Positions 51,160-60,568 of a stretch of DNA of 64,000 nucleotides are shown here, one piece after another. A model generated the notes under the pieces. It was not told the origin of the DNA. It worked only from the letters and a program-made list of their open reading frames with translations, and made no database searches. The translations under genes were made by a program, and so were the position numbers. Source of the DNA: Paramacrobiotus metropolitanus (lineage: Eukaryota; Tardigrada; Eutardigrada; Parachela; Macrobiotidae); assembly GCF_019649055.1 (NCBI RefSeq), contig NW_026570336.1, positions 370,501 to 434,500 on the forward strand. The letters are read 5' to 3'. Each line of letters begins with the position of its first letter. The first letter of the stretch is position 1.

Positions 51160-52119
51160 ATGCAGCGTCAAAGAGGACGTCGGCAGAATCCATGGCAGAC
51201 ATTTGCTATGATGACCGTGAAGCACCACAGGGCGGAGATGCAGTCGGACACAAAGACGTTTGGACCTGCACAAGAGCCGCTACAGATGTCAGGGTCAGTA
51301 CCCATAATGCCCATTCGCATAAACGGACGACCTGCTACTGCATTGGTGGATACCGGTGCCAGCTTGTCAGTGGTTAACATGAGCTTTGTGCGTGGCATGG
51401 GATGCGAAGTGATGCCGGACAGCGTCGAGGTCACGATGGCCGACAACCGCGTAGTGCGCACAACCGGTCGTGTTTTCCTGGAAGTGGAGGTATGTGGGTT
51501 GAAGGGAACCATACCATTCCAGGTATTCGACGGGTTCAACAGTGGCAAACATGACGCAATGATCGGGTGCAATGTAACTGGTATACCCGGCATATTGGTT
51601 GATGTTGCAAACAACAGGTTGCTTGGACCAAGCGAATACGTGTTGACGAGGGGACTCACCGAAGTGCAACGATCAACGCTCGGACTGTCCAAGGAGGAGC
51701 AGTTGAAGCAGATGTCCACAATGAAGAGAAGCAGCGGTGCCGGTCAATCAACGCCCAGCCGTGGTCAACCAGCAGTGGCAAAGGTCACCGGCAAGTTTGG
51801 CAACACCGCTGGGCACCGCAACGGACAGTCACAGGGGCAACCCAAGGGGCAAGTTACCAGTGCCGCAGCAACAGTTCCAGCCCAGCGGGAAGCGGCCAGG
51901 CTGCAGCCAAGAGTGAAGGCATTCATGATGGCACTTCTTCATCAGCAGACTGGTGGTGGACAAGTCCTTCAGCAGCGCAGACTGGCCGTCGCAATGGACG
52001 GTGTCCATGAGTTGGATATGGACAACTGGGACTATTCTTGGCCTAAAGTCCTGATTACCCAATTCGATATTGGTGACGCTCGTACACAGGATAAAGTGGA
52101 GGAGTTTTCAGCCTTCTAG
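51160..52119 (+). pseudogene. pol: pol: retroviral-type aspartic protease and linker
   Basis: An open stretch of 319 codons in the pol frame, ended by TAG at 52117-52119. The aspartic protease fold is marked by ALVDTGASLS with the catalytic Asp-Thr-Gly at residues 64-66, the flap region after TMADNRVVRT (about 91-100), and DAMIGCNVTGIPGILVDV (about 131-148), the usual second hydrophobic-Gly block. This enzyme cleaves the Gag and Pol precursors. Residues 180-260 are a Gln/Ser/Gly/Ala-rich linker of low complexity. The last 40 residues lead towards reverse transcriptase. The ATG at 51160 is only the first Met after upstream stops; the original protein would have entered from the pre-protease region. 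Confidence 0.85.
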
Positions 52120-52410
52120 GAACAGTTTGCCGATCTGTTCCATACAGATGACAAGATGATGGGAATGGCCAAGGTGGAGCCATTCAAGATTGTACTGCAG
52201 CCCGGCACGAAGCCGCGCTATCAAGGTCAGTACCGCAGAACTCCGAAAGAATTCGAAGAGATGGAGCGGCAGATAAAGGACATGTTGGCGAAAGGGGTGA
52301 TAAGGCGTTCGAAGAGCAGCTGGTGCTCGCCCTCGATGCTGGTCGACAAGGACCACGGCGCAGCCAAGAGGATGTGCTCTGACATGCGAGGGGTCAACGC
52401 GGTCACGGTT
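52120..52410 (+). pseudogene. pol: pol: reverse transcriptase N-terminal fragment
   Basis: Same frame as the protease, directly after the TAG. It shows the conserved start of Ty3/gypsy reverse transcriptase: a Lys-Pro-Arg-Tyr element, a helix ending LAKGVIRRSKSSWCSPS, then MLVDKDHG and RMCSDMRGVNAVT, which correspond to the first finger motifs and the conserved Asp-x-Arg-x-x-Asn segment. The catalytic palm with its YxDD motif, the thumb, the connection and RNase H are absent. Coding identity is lost at about 52410, where sequence resembling the integrase zinc-finger end begins. The encoded product cannot be an active polymerase. Confidence 0.85.
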
Positions 52411-52425
52411 GCCGATGTGTCAAAA
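52400..52425. other. Internal deletion junction in pol
   Basis: Reverse transcriptase sequence passes within a few bases into sequence that reads, in another frame, like the end of an integrase zinc-binding domain, followed by the integrase core. Since Ty3/gypsy pol normally has several hundred residues (palm, thumb, RNase H, HHCC domain) between these points, a deletion well over 1 kb is implied. The frame changes from the reverse transcriptase phase to the integrase phase at the same place. The exact breakpoint is uncertain by about 20 bp. Confidence 0.75.
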
Positions 52426-53384
52426 GTCAAGCTAGAAACCGTCCTACTGTGAAAGCTGCTGGTCCAGTCCAGAGCTTTTGTCCGGATGTGCCGTTCCACA
52501 CGGTGGCGACGGATATCCTCGGACCACTGCCCCGGACCCGTGCTGGATACAAGTTCATAATTGTTGCCACTGACTTGTTCAGCAAGTGGACATGTGCAAA
52601 GGCGCTGAGCGAACAAAATGCGACCAGCGTCGCAAAGTTCCTCCTCTTCGAAGTCTTTTTGAAGTTTTCGATGCCAGAAAAAGTCCTGAGCGACAGGGGA
52701 AGGCCGTTCCTGAACAACTTGAGCGCAGAACTGTACGATTTGCTCAACATTCACCGTACAACTACGTCAAGATATCGGCCACAGTGCAACGGAACTACAG
52801 AACGCTTCAACCAGACTCTAGCGCACATGCTGGCGAAGTATGTGACGCCTACGCAAAAGAATTGGGATGAACTGCTACCTTTTGTTGTTTTTGGATACAA
52901 CACGAGCCGCCATGACAGCACTGGTTATTCCCCGTTTTACATGCTGTATGGGCGAAAGCCGACGCTCCCGGTGGACTTGGCACTCCCAACGGTAAATGAA
53001 CCGTTTGTCCGTAATGTGGCAGACCGCCTAAGGGACGTTCATGCAGAGGCCAATGCCCGGATTGAAGCAAGCCACAACCAGACATAGCCGCGAGACGATC
53101 ACCCGGAATTAGAGTATTTCCCCGGTGACATAGTCTGGGTATATTGCCCCGCGGGAGAAGTCGGTAGGGCAACGACGCTGCTGAGCAGATGGACCGGCCC
53201 ATACCTGGTCTAACGGCGCACAGGACCAGTGAACTACGAAGTGCACAACCAAGGCCGGAAGCGGCGGAAAACGTTTGTGGTACATGTGTCAAAGTTGAAA
53301 TTGTTCAAGGACAGAAACGCCATGCACTATGACCCGGATGACGATATTCCGACAAAGAAAGCCACCTTCTACATCGGCGACTGA
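52411..53384 (+). pseudogene. pol: pol: integrase core and C-terminal domain, interrupted
   Basis: The core is open from 52449 to the TAG at 53085-53087 (212 codons). It has the full catalytic triad of the DDE superfamily: Asp in HTVATDILGPLP (residue 22), Asp in KVLSDRGRPF (82) and Glu in GTTERFNQTL (118), with 35 residues between the last two. Motifs YRPQCNGTTERF and DSTGYSPFYMLYGRKP are typical of Ty3/gypsy integrases. The frame continues after the TAG through the C-terminal SH3-like region with a WTGPY motif (from 53190), then meets TAA at 53211 and TGA at 53382. The N-terminal zinc finger is largely deleted. This enzyme inserts the cDNA into chromosomes; this copy would not make an intact protein. 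Confidence 0.9.
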
Positions 53385-53996
53385 AATGAGTCATCTGATA
53401 CGGAAGACGTCGATGGTCAGGAGAACGTTGGCAGCACGCATGGAGGCTGGGAAGAGCCGGCCGGAGGTAATGCGGAAATGGACCATGACAATGGTGGCTA
53501 CCAAGAAGTAAGTGGTCAATCAGTTTCCGACGATGAGGAGCTGAACGATACGGTGATCAAAGATGAAGAGGACATTGTGGTCGTGAACGGCGATCGTGTC
53601 GGTAACGAGACCATCGATCACCAGGAGCTGGAAAACGACTACACAGACGAAACGCGATACTTTTCAAACGATGAGGAGTTTGGCAGTGACGCCGGTGACG
53701 AGAAGGACGGTGCTAACAGTGAGGACACCTACCCGGTTGAAGTCACAGGGGAAACCCAAGGGGAACCGGCAGGCGGAGTGGACATGTATGGCCAACCGTA
53801 CAACAATGTTGGACCTGAGCCGGTGGTCGAGACGCGCCGCTCGGGCCGTGCAAACAAAGGAGAACGCACGACGAAGCGCTACATCGAGGATTTTGGCTCG
53901 TCCTTAGCGCCTGACATGAAAGGTCACCAGCAACTGCCAACCGGTAACCAGAACACGTCGAAGGTGTTTAACTCGCGTATTGAGCCGCAAGCGACG
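53385..53996 (+). pseudogene. Acidic tail of pol / spacer before env
   Basis: About 200 codons, in the same frame as integrase and env, rich in Asp, Glu, Asn and Gly (for example a run of SDDEELNDTVIKDEED). It ends in an Arg/Lys-rich segment before the env signal peptide. No domain is recognised. Low-complexity acidic tails after integrase are common in LTR elements. Because it shares the frame with env and no stop separates them, env was probably made from a spliced or internal message and not as a plain fusion; that is inference. Confidence 0.6.
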
Positions 53997-55905
53997 ATGT
54001 CCCGACTGCTGTTTATGTCGATGTTGGTGCTCAGCATCGTCAGCGGAAGTTACGGAATGAAAGTGGACGTCTGCAACTGCAACCAGCCGCAGTATGTGGG
54101 AGTGGTCAGTTTCCAGCAACTGTTCAACTGCAAGGGACAGAATACGAGCCTGAAGTCTATGCCTGTGTATTTCGACTTGTGGACTCGGAAGCCGGATGGA
54201 AAAACCTTTAAAAGTTATGTATGCCGGCAGTGGGACAATCAGTTACACATAGCGGAAAGTTTTTTGTGGCAGACGGATACCACACGTGACGTCGCGCATG
54301 TTCCCACTAGTGCACAAGACTGTTGGACAATGGTATAGACAATGAAGTGCGGTAACTCGCCTATGGTCAAAGCAGGACGCGTATGGAGTTATACAGCTAC
54401 GCCAACTGGCGAAGGAGGTTGGAATAGCGTAAAAGATTTCACAACCAGAAACTGTGAAATGGAAGAAGTAACATTGGAACAGAATTGTGACAGCTGCCCG
54501 GTCGTAAGCGTGATTGGAGAAATCAGCCATAAACGTTTTGATGGATACTCAGTTCAAGGGCAGCGTACATTCGTATGGAGAGAAGTGGAAGCAGTAAGGA
54601 AGCCATGTGAAGTAAAGAAAATGGCACAGTGGCAGGGAAGCCTATACGCTGAAGCGGACGGACTGCGACTACGAGACTCAGTTCATCAGCTGGATTTCAT
54701 CCTGGGAAATGTCACAGCGGTGTGCGGTACAGTACGTTATCAGTTGATTACTATAGCGCAACAACCGGACTTGTTTGTTACACTGTACACTGAAGACAGG
54801 AAACCGCTGAATGTCAGTCAAGCACGGGATCAGCTGAACGGAGTAAAGAAACCGGCGCCCAGTAAGTTCAAGAGAAGGAGGCCGACGGGATGTCGGTGGT
54901 GACAACTTTACACTTGACCTGGACCAGATCCTGCAGCCGCCTCTGCAGTTCGAACAAGATATGCAAACAGAATATCTGAATGCTGTGGGCGACGCGGTGA
55001 ACACACTCGACTGCCAAATGGCTCGTGCGCGTTTGAGTAATGTATACGCGCTGTCGCGGTTGCCCGGTGTCCTAGCGGCGCGCGAAATGCAACTTCGGAG
55101 ATGCCAGTCACTGGAGAGCATGGGAACGTTTGGTATTATACGCCAGTGTCGAGCAGCGGTAATGGATTTCGAAGTACACAACAGCTCCAAATGTGGACCA
55201 CAGCCTAGGAGCGGAAACTTCACAATTGCTACCGACGGTTACACCCTTGCCAGTTACACCGAGTGCTACTGGAAATCTGCGGTTGTGAATTTCAACGGTA
55301 AACCGTATGAAGCAAGAAACGGACAGTGGGTGTTGGTGAAACCGGTCAGTAGTGTCAATCACCTGCTCCTGGCGGCACATTTCAAAGAGTCCACAGACTT
55401 GTCTGGATCGGCACTGCAAGCGGTGGTTGAAAAAGATCACTCATTCCAGTTCAGCTTGCTTGGTCAACTTGCCGGCACAATGGATCAGCATGGGATCTCT
55501 GATGTTGGCCAGATTGTGCAAAGTGCGTCGAAGTCCGCACAAGTGCCAGAACTATTCTACCGAATGAAACTGTGGGAGAGCATTGGCGGAAGTATAGCAG
55601 GTATACTTATTTGCGCCTGTTTGCTTGTGTTGTTTTTGAAGTATGGCCGCAAACTGTTCGCGTGCCTATGGAGATGCCCGACGCGGAGAGGAAACCGGAA
55701 ACGGAAATCCGAACGTGGAGCGCGAGTGACGGAAGAAGCGACGACGGACATGGAGGATGGCGCCGGTGGTCGGATGCATGGATCCGGAAGCGCCACTGTG
55801 GACCTGGAGGAAGCCTCGAGCGTGGCCGTCAACAAGGATAGTGTGACCTGGAAGAAGGAAACGGATCCGTCCCTGCGCGTCGTGGGATTTCTGCCTGAAG
55901 CCTGA
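53997..55905 (+). pseudogene. env: Envelope-like glycoprotein gene, broken by a stop and a frameshift
   Basis: The ATG at 53997 begins a signal peptide of about 20 residues (MSRLLFMSMLVLSIVSGSYG), followed by a cysteine-rich ectodomain with CNCN near its start. An in-frame TAG lies at 54336-54338, and the frame changes near 54880-54901. The second part, open to 55905, has several cysteines, N-glycosylation sites (NSS, NFT), a C-G-P-Q-P segment followed about 20 residues later by ECYW and FNGKPY, and one transmembrane helix (SIAGILICACLLVLFL, bases about 55582-55641). A tail of about 85 residues follows, first basic and then acidic. The layout is that of a type I viral fusion-type glycoprotein. 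The motif set reminds me of class III-like glycoproteins of invertebrate negative-strand viruses more than of the insect errantivirus/baculovirus F type, but I hold that weakly. Confidence 0.75.
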
Positions 55906-55957
55906 AGCCTGACCGTCCCTTCCTTTTGGAGGACCAAAAGTCTTAAGGAGGGGGATA
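55906..55957 (+). promoter_or_regulatory. Polypurine tract and 3' untranslated segment
   Basis: AAGGAGGGGGA at 55945-55955 is followed by TA and then the 3' LTR. A purine run in this place primes plus-strand DNA synthesis in LTR elements. Its position supports the LTR border at 55958. Confidence 0.8.
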
Positions 55958-56370
55958 TGCTTAGCCGCATAACGCTGATAACGCGTCCCAAGGGGAACCG
56001 CTAATACTAACAACGCGCTGCCAGTCGCGTGTGGATGCGTGGATGCGCATGACCGGCGCGTGCACCTGTTGTTCATGCTGTTGCATAACTAACTTTCATT
56101 TGTCATGGGAAGTGTATCGATAGTCTTGGGTGGTATGTTGGAAAGTGTGATAACGGAAAAAAATGTCCTTGGAAATGTTGTGAACTGAATGCATTGGCAT
56201 GTGGCTAGACGGTCTCATTTTGTGGTAGTGTGCTTCTGGCGGAAATGATGGAATCATTCGGACTTTACGATCTGTGCATAATACAGTTTACGGTAATAAA
56301 CGACTAAAACATCGTTGTTACGGGATATCGTAAAGGTCATAGACGTAGCCGTGTAAAGATACGGGTAACA
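55958..56370 (+). repeat. 3' LTR (413 bp)
   Basis: Matches the 5' LTR with about 10 substitutions and one inserted T, roughly 2.4% divergence. It has aataaa at 56295-56300, a plausible polyadenylation signal. It ends GGGTAACA, after which satA resumes with the right copy of the target duplication (56371-56374). Confidence 0.93.
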
Positions 56371-57147
56371 ATTTGGTCGCAAGGAGATAGCCAAAAACCG
56401 GATTGCGCTAATATAAGCGATTGCTGAAAAAAATTGTTCTATGCCGTTAGCGGTGTGTATCGTGATATCGCCAATATTATGTCTTAATTGCATCCACCTA
56501 GAGCAACACAAAAATGCACCAGACATTCGTATCGAACATAAAGAGATAGCAGAAATTTTTAATTGCATCCATACATGTGGCTGCACAAACAAAATTTGTC
56601 TTTGGCCGCTATCAGTTTGTGCTGCGACGTCGCCGATAGTGTGACCTATTCGCAGCCACCGAAAGCAACACAAAATTGCAAACTTTCGTGTTGGTCACAA
56701 GGAAACAGCCAAAAACCGAATTGCGCTAATATAACCGATTGCTGAAAAAAATTGTTCTATGTCGTTAGCGGTGTGTATCGTGAGATCGCCAATATTATGT
56801 CCTGATTGCATCCACCTAGAGCAACACAAAAATGCACCAGACATTCGCATCAAACATGAGGAGATGGCCGCAATTTTTAATTGCATCCATACATGTGGTT
56901 GCACAAAAAAATTTCTCTTGGGCCGCTATCAGTTTTTGCTGCGACGTCGCCGATAGTGTGACCTATTCGCAGCCACCATAGCAACACAAAATTGCAACAA
57001 ACTTTCGTGTTGGTCACAAGGAGATAGCGAAAAACCGGATTGCGCTAATATAAGCGATTGCTGAAAAATTGTTCTATGTCGTTAGCGGTGTGTATCGTGA
57101 GATCGCCAATATTATGTCCTGATTGCATCCGCCTAGAGCAACGCGAA
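56371..57147 (+). repeat. satA array, right remnant (about 2.4 monomers, C type)
   Basis: Starts with the remainder of the monomer split by the LTR element (ggtcgcaaggagatagcc) and continues with C-type monomers carrying small private changes. It stops abruptly at about 57147 after gcctagagcaacgcg, where satB begins (aaatattaactgacc). No gene is present. Confidence 0.9.
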
Positions 57148-58556
57148 ATATTAACTGACCTTCGCGCACGGCTTTCAAACATCTATCTGACGGCTGTAGA
57201 AATGACACTGTAATTGGTTTCAATAACAACCCCGAAAAAATAAAAATCCGTAACGTTCACTTGTTGTTTGAATCATTTATGGTTGTCCAGGCCTTGCAAC
57301 CAAAAGTTAGTATCGTCGGGCCACCGCGCACTGCTTCGGAACACCTATTTAAATGCTTTATAACTGAAACTAAAGCTACTTCCTTAAGCGCCTCGAAGGA
57401 GTAAGAATCCATATTGTCCGTTTATTCTATTAAATTTTTGCCGTTGTTCAGATTTTGCCGCATTGATAAAATATCAACTGTTCATCACGCACGGCTTTCA
57501 AACATCTTTTTGACGGCTGTATGACTGACACTGTAATTGGTTTGATTAGCTACCTCGAAAACATAAAAATCCGTAACGTTCACCCATCCGTTAAATTATT
57601 TATAGTTGTCTAGGTCTTGCAACCAAAAATGAATATCGTCTGGCCACCGCGCACTGCTTTATAACACCTATTTAAATATTGTATAACTGACACTGTAGCT
57701 GGCTTGCTTAAGTGCTTCAAGGGAGTAAAAGTCCAACTGGTCTGCTTGTGCTCATAAATTTTTGATGGTGTCCAGAATTCGCAGCCAGGATAAAATATCA
57801 ACGGTTCATGGCGCACGGCTTTCGAACATCTATTTGACGGCTTTAAGACTGACACTATAATTGGTTTGATTAGCTACCTCGAAAACATAAAAATCCTTAA
57901 TGTGCTCCTATCCTCTAATTCTTTTTGTTTGTCCAGGTTTTGCGAGCATATGTAAATATGATCTGGCTACTGCGAACTGCTTAGAACACCTGTTTACATA
58001 TTCTTTATTTGACAATGTAGCTGGCTTGCTTAAGTGCTTCAAAGGAGTAAAAGTCCATATTGTTTGTTTGTACTCATGAATTTTTGACGGTTTCCAGATT
58101 TTGTGGCCATGATGAAATATCAACTGATCTACGCGCACGGCATTCAAACATCCATTTGACGGCTGTAAGATTGACACTGTAATTAGCTTGATTAACTACC
58201 TCGAAAACATAAAAATCCGTAACGTTCACTTGTCTTTTAAATCATTTATGGTTGTCCAGGTCTTGCAACCAGAAGTAAATATCGTCGGTCCACCGCGCAC
58301 TGCTTTGCAACACCTATTTAAATGCTTTACAACTGAAACTAAAGCTAGCTTGCTTAAGTGCCTCGAAGGAGTAAGAATCCATATTGTTTGTTTGTGCTAA
58401 TAAATTTTTGATGGTGTTGATTTTGCCGCATTGATGAAATATCAACTGATCACCGCGCACGGCTTCAAACATCTATTTAATTGCTGTATGACTGACACTG
58501 TAATTGGTTTGACTAGCTACCTCGAAAACATAAAAATCCGTAATGTGCTCCTATCC
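57148..58556 (+). repeat. satB satellite, right array part 1
   Basis: Diverged forward-oriented satB units with the same landmarks as 1-4238. Half-unit starts (cgcgcacggcttt and cgcgcactgcttt types) alternate about every 160 bp. Minus-strand open frames at 57610-57855 and 57908-58177 are repeat by-products. The stretch holds no supported gene. Confidence 0.88.
58547..58556 (+). repeat. Target-site duplication of LINE insertion, left
   Basis: GCTCCTATCC here is repeated exactly at 59037-59046. The intervening 480 bp interrupt a satB unit that continues seamlessly (gctcctatcctataattc) once one copy is removed. Confidence 0.9.
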
Positions 58557-58630
58557 TTTTTTTTTATTTTTTTTAACCTTTAATAAGTATCATGTCACAA
58601 GTACAAACTTAGTACTAGAAAACATTAATC

Positions 58631-59036
58631 TCATAACAGAAATACTTCCTCAATGCTATCATGATCGGGAATTGTACCCATTACACAAATCGCATTCCCC
58701 CGTTGTATCTGGATAGAGAGTCGCTGTCTAAAAAACTCTTTCGCACGTTTCTGGCCTGTGGCGGTGGCCATACCGCTTCCAACCTTATCCACAAGCCTTT
58801 TTGTTCCATCTCCCCACGGTCCGTAAATTTCGAATGATGCCGCCATGAAGTTATACCGTGGCTGCAGCCAGCTGTGTTTTGTCAGTTTCGCTCTTTCTGC
58901 ATGTTCAGCTGCGGCCCCGGCATTCACTGAGGTGCGATCGATATAAGAGGCTGCAAGTATGTCCACGCAAGTCACGTCGACGGCCAGCGGCTTTCGGCTG
59001 CAAGTGTGTCCACGCAAGTCGCGTCGACGGCCAGCG
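58631..59036 (-). pseudogene. C-terminal end of a LINE open reading frame
   Basis: On the minus strand, about 130 residues run to a stop at 58631. Segments such as TCVDILAASYIDRTS, ASFEIYGPWGDGTKRL and RQRLSIQIQRGNA belong to a C-terminal region that I recognise from non-LTR retrotransposon ORFs in many invertebrate genomes, downstream of the reverse transcriptase domain; its role is not known to me. No reverse transcriptase motif is included. The open frame formally extends to 59176, but the part beyond 59036 is translated satB and does not belong to the element. Confidence 0.7.
58949..59036 (-). repeat. 47-bp tandem duplication at the LINE 5' end
   Basis: ggctgcaagtatgtccacgc begins at 58949 and recurs, with two changes, at 58996. 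The unit of 47 bp is not a multiple of three, so only one copy is in the ORF frame. It sits exactly at the truncated end, suggesting template slippage or jumping during the insertion. Confidence 0.85.
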
Positions 59037-59497
59037 GCTCCTATCCTATAATTCTTTATAGTTGTCAACGTTTTGCAAGCATAAGTAAATGTCATCTGGC
59101 TACCGCGAACTGCTTTCTTACTCCTATTTAAATATTGTATAACTGACACTGTAGCTAGCTTGCTTAAGTGCTTCAAGCGAGTGAAAGTCCAAATATTTGT
59201 GCTAATGATTTGTTGATGGTGTCCTGATTTTGCCGCATTGATGAAATATCAACTGCTTATCGCGCACGGCTTTCAAACATCTATCTGACGGCTGTAAGAC
59301 TGATACTGTAATTAGCTTGATTAACTACCTCGATAACATAAAAATCCGTGACGTTCACTTGTCCTTTAAATTATTAATAGTTGTCCACGTTTTGCAATAA
59401 TAAGTAAATGTCATCTGGCTACCGCGAACTGCTTTGTAACACCTATTTAAATATTGCATAACTGACACTGTAGCTGGCTTGCCTAAGCGCCTCAAAG
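59037..59497 (+). repeat. satB satellite, right array part 2
   Basis: Continuation of the interrupted satB unit plus about one further monomer in forward orientation. It ends within ttgcctaagcgcctcaaag, where unrelated sequence begins. No gene is seen. Confidence 0.85.
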
Positions 59498-59580
59498 CTC
59501 CTCTCGCCGCACACTTTATCTGTACATACGTTCAGTAATTTAAAATGCCGGAAGTTCTGTAAAAGTGAACCTACCAATGG

Positions 59581-59609
59581 TGTAACGCTGAATCTTATAG
59601 AGCGTTACA
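59581..59609. other. Hairpin, 9-bp perfect stem
   Basis: tgtaacgct and agcgttaca are exact reverse complements around an 11-nt loop. It is not followed by a T run. Role unknown. Confidence 0.6.
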
Positions 59610-60057
59610 GAGCAACGAAACCAAAACTTAAAATGATGTGTCCAGTGTCCAATTCCAGTCTGTTTTATCAATTTATACGATTTGTTTTATGAATTACTAT
59701 TTGAGAAAAGCTATACAATGCCAAATATACATCCTCAGTTCCCATGCTTGTCCGTTCGGCAACATGGTAACCTGCTTGACCTATGGTCAGGGAAATTGCA
59801 CAAAAAGTGGCTTTTTTTAATTGAGTTTTCTGTTCGACGAATGCCAATGTTTAAATCAGTATCCCCACTCCTTTTGGTACCCGGCGACGCCGGCGTCAGT
59901 AGGTTAAAGGTGCGCGGCAAGACGAGCTATGTTATACTTAATTGTATGCGTAAAGCACTGTACAATTGTGCTTCTATATTAATATCAATTACTGGATAGA
60001 GGACCTTAGAGAAAGTACTGTATATTAAGGTGTATACGTATATGAGCCATGGTAAGT

Positions 60058-60443
60058 ACTCCGTACATTACCTTTCCTTATCTTTTACTCCGTACACTAC
60101 CATTCGGCAATACCTTTATCTGCGTTTGCGATCTTTTACTTTTATAAATTTTTTCACGTTAACGTTATTTCTGGACTTGCCTTTGTTTCGTTAACATCTG
60201 CCATTGCCGCGTAAATTGCACGCATCATCACCAGTTATGCGTTAGTAACTCTCGGCCTCCGGGATGCCGATTTTTCTTCGCACTGGGATTGAAACCTTGG
60301 ACATTGCAGTTTTCATTTTTGAACGACGTTCTGACCAGTTTCGCAGGTTTTTTCTGTTCCAGAAGTTGCCGCTTGGTCTGTCCTACGTACAGGGTGAAAG
60401 GCAACGTACAGAGTGAAATGTAGGTGAAGGTAGTTTACGGAGT
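60058..60443. repeat. Imperfect inverted repeat pair, possible small TIR element
   Basis: actccgtacattacctt at 60058 matches the reverse complement of 60427-60443 at 15 of 17 positions. A second related copy, actccgtacactacc, starts at 60087. The 386-bp span would fit a miniature inverted-repeat element, but no clear target duplication is visible. Confidence 0.35.
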
Positions 60444-60540
60444 GGTCACCTTAAGTTATTCTGGGTGGCCAAGATTGCGCAATAATTTATGTGCGTGACC
60501 GACGTGACCGACGTGACAGAAAGTCCCGTTTTCTTGAACA

Positions 60541-60568
60541 TAGAGGACCTTCGCTTTGCTTCGGTCGA
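60541..60568 (+). repeat. Shared terminal motif (28 bp), copy at the 1.07-kb insertion
   Basis: tagaggaccttcgctttgct followed by tcggtcga. Two close relatives lie at 62505-62532 and 62538-62565. In both insertions the last copy directly precedes satB sequence at the same monomer position (attgt.taactg). Confidence 0.75.

Larger units (their letters stand above)
48500..56370 (+). mobile_element. Defective Ty3/gypsy-type LTR retroelement with envelope-like gene
   Basis: A 7871-bp insertion inside a satA monomer. Order: 5' LTR, primer-binding site, gag, pre-protease region, protease, truncated reverse transcriptase, integrase, acidic spacer, env-like gene, polypurine tract, 3' LTR. Assignment to the Ty3/gypsy superfamily (Metaviridae) rests on protease before reverse transcriptase before integrase, a GPY-type motif in the integrase C-terminus, 4-bp target duplication and TG...CA LTRs. 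The element is visibly more GC-rich than its surroundings. LTRs differ at about 10 positions plus one indel in 412 bp. It is non-functional: internal pol deletion, stops in gag, pol, integrase and env, and a frameshift in env. Confidence 0.93.
58557..59036 (-). mobile_element. 5'-truncated non-LTR retrotransposon (LINE) tail
   Basis: A 480-bp insertion flanked by a perfect 10-bp target duplication. On the plus strand it begins with T9-A-T8 (58557-58574), so the element lies on the minus strand with its poly(A) tail at the left. About 56 bp of 3' UTR precede the end of an open reading frame (see 58631-59036). Severe 5' truncation is usual for LINE insertions made by target-primed reverse transcription. 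Confidence 0.88.
59498..60568. mobile_element. About 1.07-kb insertion of unknown type within satB
   Basis: Non-satellite sequence that starts in one satB unit and ends with tagaggaccttcgctttgct plus tcggtcga (60541-60568), after which satB resumes at tattgtttaactgg. It contains a 9-bp-stem hairpin (59581-59609), an imperfect 17-bp inverted repeat pair (60058 and 60427-60443) and an isolated tagaggacctt at 59997-60007. No transposase or other domain is visible. The 105-codon frame at 59682-59999 matches nothing I know. It may be one non-autonomous element, or two nested ones. Confidence 0.5.

Noticed and set aside
53478-54338. A 286-codon single protein joining the acidic tail to the start of env
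   Set aside because: It is one open frame only because no stop separates the pol tail from env; a signal peptide begins at 53997, so these are two parts of the element's coding plan.
58631-59176. 181-codon minus-strand frame taken as one protein
   Set aside because: The first 46 or so codons are translated satB beyond the target duplication; only the part within 58631-59036 belongs to the LINE.
59682-59999. 105-codon open frame in the 1.07-kb insertion as a gene
   Set aside because: No recognisable motif or signal, and the length is within chance for this stretch; it overlaps another frame at 59638-59820.
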